Source: Pseudomonas sp. (GTDB lineage: Bacteria > Pseudomonadota > Gammaproteobacteria > Pseudomonadales > Pseudomonadaceae). From it: DNA of 64,000 nt. The stretch spans positions 124,001 through 188,000 of the forward strand of contig NZ_PEKX01000007.1 of the NCBI RefSeq assembly GCF_002796985.1, given 5' to 3'. Position 1 is the first letter of the stretch. Every line of letters starts with the position of its first letter. A model generated the notes under the pieces. The model saw only the letters and a program-made list of their open reading frames with translations, had not been told where the DNA came from and did not search any database. Made by a program: the position numbers and the translations under genes. Shown here piece after piece: positions 60,154 to 64,000 of this stretch.

Positions 60154-62910
60154 ATGTTTGCGCCTTTGTTGAAAAAACTCTTTGGAAGCAAGAACGAGCG
60201 CGAAGTGAAGCGCATGGCCAAGCAGGTCCAGGCCATCAATGCACTCGAGCCCCAGATGGTCCCGCTTTCCGACGAGCAACTGAAGGCCAAGACTGAAGAG
60301 TTCAAGGCACGTGTCGCCAAGGGTGAGACCCTCGACCAGATTCTTCCGGAAGCCTTCGCTGTCGCCCGCGAGGCCGGCAAGCGCGTGATGGGCATGCGCC
60401 ACTTCGACGTCCAGCTGATCGGCGGCATGACCCTGCACGAAGGCAAGATCGCCGAGATGCGTACCGGTGAGGGCAAGACCCTCGTGGGTACCCTGGCCGT
60501 CTACCTGAACGCCCTGTCCGGCAAAGGCGTGCACGTGGTTACGGTGAACGATTACCTGGCCCGTCGTGACGCCAACTGGATGCGTCCGCTGTATGAGTTC
60601 CTCGGCCTCTCCGTCGGCATCGTCACGCCGTTCCAGCCGCCGGAAGAAAAGCGCGCCGCCTACGCCTCCGACATCACCTACGGCACCAACAACGAATTCG
60701 GCTTCGACTATCTGCGCGACAACATGGCGTTCAGCCTGGAAGACAAGTTCCAGCGCGAGCTCAACTTCGCCGTGGTCGACGAAGTGGACTCCATCCTCAT
60801 CGACGAGGCGCGGACTCCGCTGATCATCTCAGGCCAGGCCGAAGACAGCTCCGAGCTGTACATCAAGATCAACAAGCTGATTCCGCGCCTGAAGCGCCAC
60901 ATCGAGGAAGTCGAAGGCCAGGTGACCCAGCAGGGCCACTACAGCATCGACGAGAAGACCCGCCAGGTCGAACTCAACGAGCAGGGCCACGCCTACGTCG
61001 AGGAACTGCTGACCCAGAACGGCCTGCTGGCCGAGGGTGAGAGCCTCTACTCGGCGCACAACCTCAGCCTGCTGACCCACGTCTACGCCGCGCTGCGTGC
61101 CCACACCCTGTTCCACCGCAACGTGGAATATATCGTCCAGGGCGACCAGGTCCTGCTGATCGACGAGCACACTGGCCGTACCATGCCGGGCCGCCGCCTC
61201 TCCGAGGGCCTGCACCAGGCCATCGAGGCGAAGGAAAACCTGCCGATCCAGGCCGAGAGCCAGACCCTGGCCTCGACCACCTTCCAGAACTACTTCCGCC
61301 TCTACACCAAGCTGGCCGGCATGACCGGCACCGCCGACACCGAGGCCTTCGAATTCCGTCAGACCTACGGCCTCGACGTGGTGGTGATCCCGACCCACCG
61401 TCCGGTCGCCCGTAAGGACTTCAACGACCTGGTCTACCTGACCCAGGACGAGAAGTACGCCGCCATCATCACCGACGTGCAGCAGTGCCAGGCACTGGGC
61501 CGTCCGATCCTCGTGGGTACCGCCTCGGTCGAGACGTCCGAGTACGTCTCGCAACTGCTGCAGGGCGCCGGTATCGAGCACAAGGTACTGAACGCCAAGT
61601 ACCACGAGAAGGAAGCCGAGATCATCGCCCAGGCCGGTCGTCCGGGCTCGGTCACCATCGCCACCAACATGGCCGGTCGGGGTACTGACATCCTGCTGGG
61701 CGGCAACTGGGAAGTGGAAGTCGCCGCGCTGGAGAACCCCACCGACGAACAGGTCGCGCAGATCAAGGCTGACTGGCAGAAGCGCCACCAGCAGGTCATC
61801 GAGTCGGGCGGCCTGCATGTGATCGCTTCCGAGCGCCACGAGTCCCGTCGTATCGACAACCAGCTGCGTGGCCGTGCCGGCCGTCAGGGCGACCCGGGCT
61901 CCAGCCGCTTCTACCTGTCGCTGGAAGACCACCTGATGCGCATCTTCGCCTCCGACCGGGTGAAGAACTTCATGAAAGCCCTGGGCATGCAGCCGGGCGA
62001 GGCGATTGAGCACCGCATGGTGACCAGCGCCATCGAAAAGGCCCAGCGCAAGGTTGAAGGCCGCAACTTCGACATCCGCAAACAACTGCTGGAGTTCGAC
62101 GACGTCGCCAACGAGCAGCGCAAGGTGATCTACCACATGCGCAACACCCTGCTCGCGGCCGACAACATCGGCGAGACCATCGCCGAGTTCCGCGAAGAGA
62201 CCCTGAACAACACCGTCAGCGAGCACATCCCGCCGCAGTCGCTGCCTGAACAGTGGGACGTCGCTGGTCTGGAAGCCGCGCTGTACAGCGATTTCGGCCT
62301 GAAGCTGCCGATCCAGCAGTGGCTGGACGACGACGAGAAGCTCTACGAAGAAACCCTGCGCGAGAAGATTCTCGCCGAGCTGGTGGCTGCCTACCACGAG
62401 AAGGAAGACCTCGCTGGCGCCGAAGCCCTGCGTACCTTCGAGAAGCAGATGCTGCTGCGCGTGCTGGACGACCTGTGGAAAGACCACCTGTCGACCATGG
62501 ATCACCTGCGCCACGGCATCCACCTGCGCGGCTACGCACAGAAGAACCCGAAGCAGGAATACAAGCGCGAGTCGTTCAACCTGTTCCAGGAACTGCTGAA
62601 CTCCATCAAGCGTGACACCATCCGCGTCATGTCCTTCGTCCAGGTCCGCCGCGAAGACCCGGCCGAGGAAGAAGCCCGCCTGCGCCGCGAAGCCGAGGAA
62701 ATGGCCAAGCGCATGCAATTCCAGCATGCCGCCGCGCCGTCCATGGACCAGGTCACCGACGAGCCGGAGAATGAGGGCGAACTGCCTGTAGGCACCGGCA
62801 ACGTCGTGCCCATGGAGCCGGTGCGCAACGAAGCGAAAATCGGCCGCAACGAGCCATGCCCGTGCGGTTCCGGCAAGAAGTACAAGCACTGTCATGGTCA
62901 GGTGGAATAA
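60154..62910 (+). CDS. secA: Preprotein translocase ATPase SecA
   Basis: A 918-residue motor ATPase. NBD1 has Walker A MRTGEGKT ending at Thr109 and Walker B VVDEVDSILIDEA; NBD2 has GRAGRQGDPGSS. The preprotein-crosslinking domain, helical scaffold and C-terminal linker follow, ending in a zinc motif with Cys902, Cys904, Cys913 and His914 (CPCGSGKKYKHCH) that binds SecB. It drives unfolded precursors through SecYEG. No SecM-like arrest peptide gene is found upstream. Confidence 0.98.
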   Translation: MFAPLLKKLFGSKNEREVKRMAKQVQAINALEPQMVPLSDEQLKAKTEEFKARVAKGETLDQILPEAFAVAREAGKRVMGMRHFDVQLIGGMTLHEGKIAEMRTGEGKTLVGTLAVYLNALSGKGVHVVTVNDYLARRDANWMRPLYEFLGLSVGIVTPFQPPEEKRAAYASDITYGTNNEFGFDYLRDNMAFSLEDKFQRELNFAVVDEVDSILIDEARTPLIISGQAEDSSELYIKINKLIPRLKRHIEEVEGQVTQQGHYSIDEKTRQVELNEQGHAYVEELLTQNGLLAEGESLYSAHNLSLLTHVYAALRAHTLFHRNVEYIVQGDQVLLIDEHTGRTMPGRRLSEGLHQAIEAKENLPIQAESQTLASTTFQNYFRLYTKLAGMTGTADTEAFEFRQTYGLDVVVIPTHRPVARKDFNDLVYLTQDEKYAAIITDVQQCQALGRPILVGTASVETSEYVSQLLQGAGIEHKVLNAKYHEKEAEIIAQAGRPGSVTIATNMAGRGTDILLGGNWEVEVAALENPTDEQVAQIKADWQKRHQQVIESGGLHVIASERHESRRIDNQLRGRAGRQGDPGSSRFYLSLEDHLMRIFASDRVKNFMKALGMQPGEAIEHRMVTSAIEKAQRKVEGRNFDIRKQLLEFDDVANEQRKVIYHMRNTLLAADNIGETIAEFREETLNNTVSEHIPPQSLPEQWDVAGLEAALYSDFGLKLPIQQWLDDDEKLYEETLREKILAELVAAYHEKEDLAGAEALRTFEKQMLLRVLDDLWKDHLSTMDHLRHGIHLRGYAQKNPKQEYKRESFNLFQELLNSIKRDTIRVMSFVQVRREDPAEEEARLRREAEEMAKRMQFQHAAAPSMDQVTDEPENEGELPVGTGNVVPMEPVRNEAKIGRNEPCPCGSGKKYKHCHGQVE

Positions 62911-62930
62911 CCTCTCCCGACCCTGATACC

Positions 62931-62968
62931 AACGCCGCGACCGGCCCTGCCGCTCGCGGCGTTTTTCT
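62931..62968 (+). terminator. Terminator of secA
   Basis: AACGCCGCGA (62931-62940) pairs with TCGCGGCGTT (62954-62963), followed by T4 and C; argJ starts 45 bases later. Confidence 0.88.
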
Positions 62969-63007
62969 CATCCGATCCACTGATTTGACTAGAAAGGAGC
63001 GCGCCAC

Positions 63008-64000
63008 ATGGCTGTTGGTCTCGGCCCCATGTCCACCCTGCACCCGGTCCCCGGTTTCGAACTCGGCATCGCGTCTGCCGGCATCAAGCGACCCGGCCGC
63101 AAGGACATCGTGGTCATGCGATGTGCCGAGGGCTCCAGCGTGGCTGGCGTATTCACCACCAACGCTTTCTGTGCCGCTCCCGTAATCCTGGCACGCAGCC
63201 GCTTCCTCGGCCCGGTGCGCTATCTGCTGACCAACACCGGCAACGCCAACGCTGGCACCGGCGAGCCGGGCCTGGCCAATGCCACCCGCACCTGCGCCAA
63301 ACTGGCGGAACTCGCCGGCGTAGCGGAAAGCGCCGTGCTGCCGTACTCCACCGGTGTGATCGGTGAGCCGCTGCCTGTCGAGAAGATCGAAGCCGCGCTG
63401 CCCGCCGCGCTGGCCAACCTGTCTGTGGATAACTGGGCCGACGCGGCTGCCGGCATCATGACCACCGACACCCTGCCCAAGGGCGCCAGCCGTCAGTTCC
63501 AGCATGACGGCGTGACCATCACCGTCACGGGCATCAGCAAGGGCGCCGGCATGATCAAGCCGAACATGGCCACCATGCTCGGCTACATCGCCACCGACGC
63601 CAAGGTCGCCCAGGGCGTGCTGCAGGACTTGCTGCGCGATGCATCGAACAAGTCCTTCAACCGCATCACCATCGACGGCGATACCTCCACCAACGACTGC
63701 TGCATGCTGATCGCCACCGGCCAGGCTGCGCTGCCGGAAATCACTGCCGCCAGCGGCGCGCTGTTCGCCGCGCTGAAGCAGGCCGTGCTGGAAGTCTCCA
63801 TGGAACTGGCCCAGGCCATCGTCCGTGACGGCGAAGGCGCCACCAAGTTCGTCACCGTGCAGGTGAACGGCGGCGCCACTCACCAGGAGTGCCTGGACGT
63901 CGGCTACGCCGTGTCGCACTCGCCGCTGATCAAGACCGCACTGTTCGCCTCGGACCCGAACTGGGGCCGCATCCTCGCTGCTGTCGGCCGTGCGGGCGTA
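63008..64000 (+). CDS. argJ: Bifunctional ornithine acetyltransferase / N-acetylglutamate synthase (3' truncated)
   Basis: The first 331 codons of ArgJ (family length about 405) are present; the gene runs off the window. The self-cleavage site is in MIKPNMATMLGYIATDA, where Thr189 of the ATML motif becomes the N-terminal nucleophile of the beta chain. The enzyme recycles acetyl groups from N-acetylornithine to glutamate in arginine synthesis. A ribosome site AAAGGAG precedes the ATG at 63008. Confidence 0.95.
   Translation, partial: MAVGLGPMSTLHPVPGFELGIASAGIKRPGRKDIVVMRCAEGSSVAGVFTTNAFCAAPVILARSRFLGPVRYLLTNTGNANAGTGEPGLANATRTCAKLAELAGVAESAVLPYSTGVIGEPLPVEKIEAALPAALANLSVDNWADAAAGIMTTDTLPKGASRQFQHDGVTITVTGISKGAGMIKPNMATMLGYIATDAKVAQGVLQDLLRDASNKSFNRITIDGDTSTNDCCMLIATGQAALPEITAASGALFAALKQAVLEVSMELAQAIVRDGEGATKFVTVQVNGGATHQECLDVGYAVSHSPLIKTALFASDPNWGRILAAVGRAGV

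Noticed and set aside
59866..60534. Upstream extension of the dciA frame into secA
   Set aside because: Antisense to secA and its promoter; DUF721 similarity begins at 59865.
60829..62895. Long minus-strand frame (688 codons) opposite secA
   Set aside because: Antisense shadow of a universally conserved gene; low-complexity Val/Leu/Gln-rich translation with no recognisable domain.
2..64000. Mobile elements, CRISPR arrays, prophage genes and defence systems
   Set aside because: I looked for transposase or integrase motifs, regularly spaced repeats and typical defence domains on both strands and saw none; only REP palindromes repeat.

Overview
This 64 kb window is a housekeeping stretch of a high-GC gammaproteobacterial chromosome. 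Gene order and protein lengths match the Pseudomonas aeruginosa region running from pmbA to argJ, so I place it in the genus Pseudomonas. The P. aeruginosa / nitroreducens / citronellolis side of the genus looks likely, but I cannot fix the species. I see no insertion sequence, prophage, CRISPR array or tRNA gene. The only dispersed repeats are REP palindromes built on GAGCGAGCTTGCTCGC.

Layout. (1) 1-8215: the 3' part of pmbA/tldE, then a minus-strand run kdsD-kdsC-lptC-lptA-lptB-rpoN-hpf-ptsN-rapZ-ptsO that joins KDO synthesis and LPS transport to sigma-54 and the nitrogen PTS. (2) 8454-16289: plus strand, mlaFEDCB (outer-membrane phospholipid transport), ibaG, murA and hisG-hisD-hisC. (3) 16359-31422: a mosaic of short units: algW, a Nif3 protein, mltB, cysD-cysNC, zapG/yhcB, an alpha/beta hydrolase, trpS, zapE, a periplasmic protein of unknown function, a GlxA-type regulator divergent from an acyl-CoA dehydrogenase, and an aldo/keto reductase. 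REP palindromes sit between several of these. (4) 31668-36466: rplM-rpsI, petABC (cytochrome bc1) and sspAB. (5) 36515-39900, minus strand: lpoA-yraN-gmhA/diaA-BON lipoprotein, divergent from rsmI, which is followed by the RNase P RNA gene. (6) 41579-59330: the complete division and cell-wall (dcw) cluster mraZ-rsmH-ftsL-ftsI-murE-murF-mraY-murD-ftsW-murG-murC-ddlB-ftsQ-ftsA-ftsZ-lpxC. Most joins overlap or are tight, and three direct repeats fitting MraZ boxes lie just behind the mraZ promoter. (7) 59398-64000: dciA, secA and the 5' part of argJ.

Together the genes build and maintain the envelope: peptidoglycan precursors and septation (mur/fts, lpoA, mltB), LPS (kds, lpt, lpxC), outer-membrane lipid asymmetry (mla), envelope stress sensing (algW) and protein export (secA). 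Sulfate assimilation, histidine and arginine synthesis, respiration and translation genes are interleaved.

I found no convincing new multi-gene system. The points most worth checking are the collapse of the pmbA-ptsO interval with a signal-peptide-like remnant, a promoter overlapping the mla terminator, the mraZ operator with a leader ORF, a perfect inverted repeat at the secA promoter, the C-terminal domain of TrpRS, a repeated CUCG-loop terminator design that marks direction, and one unassigned periplasmic protein.
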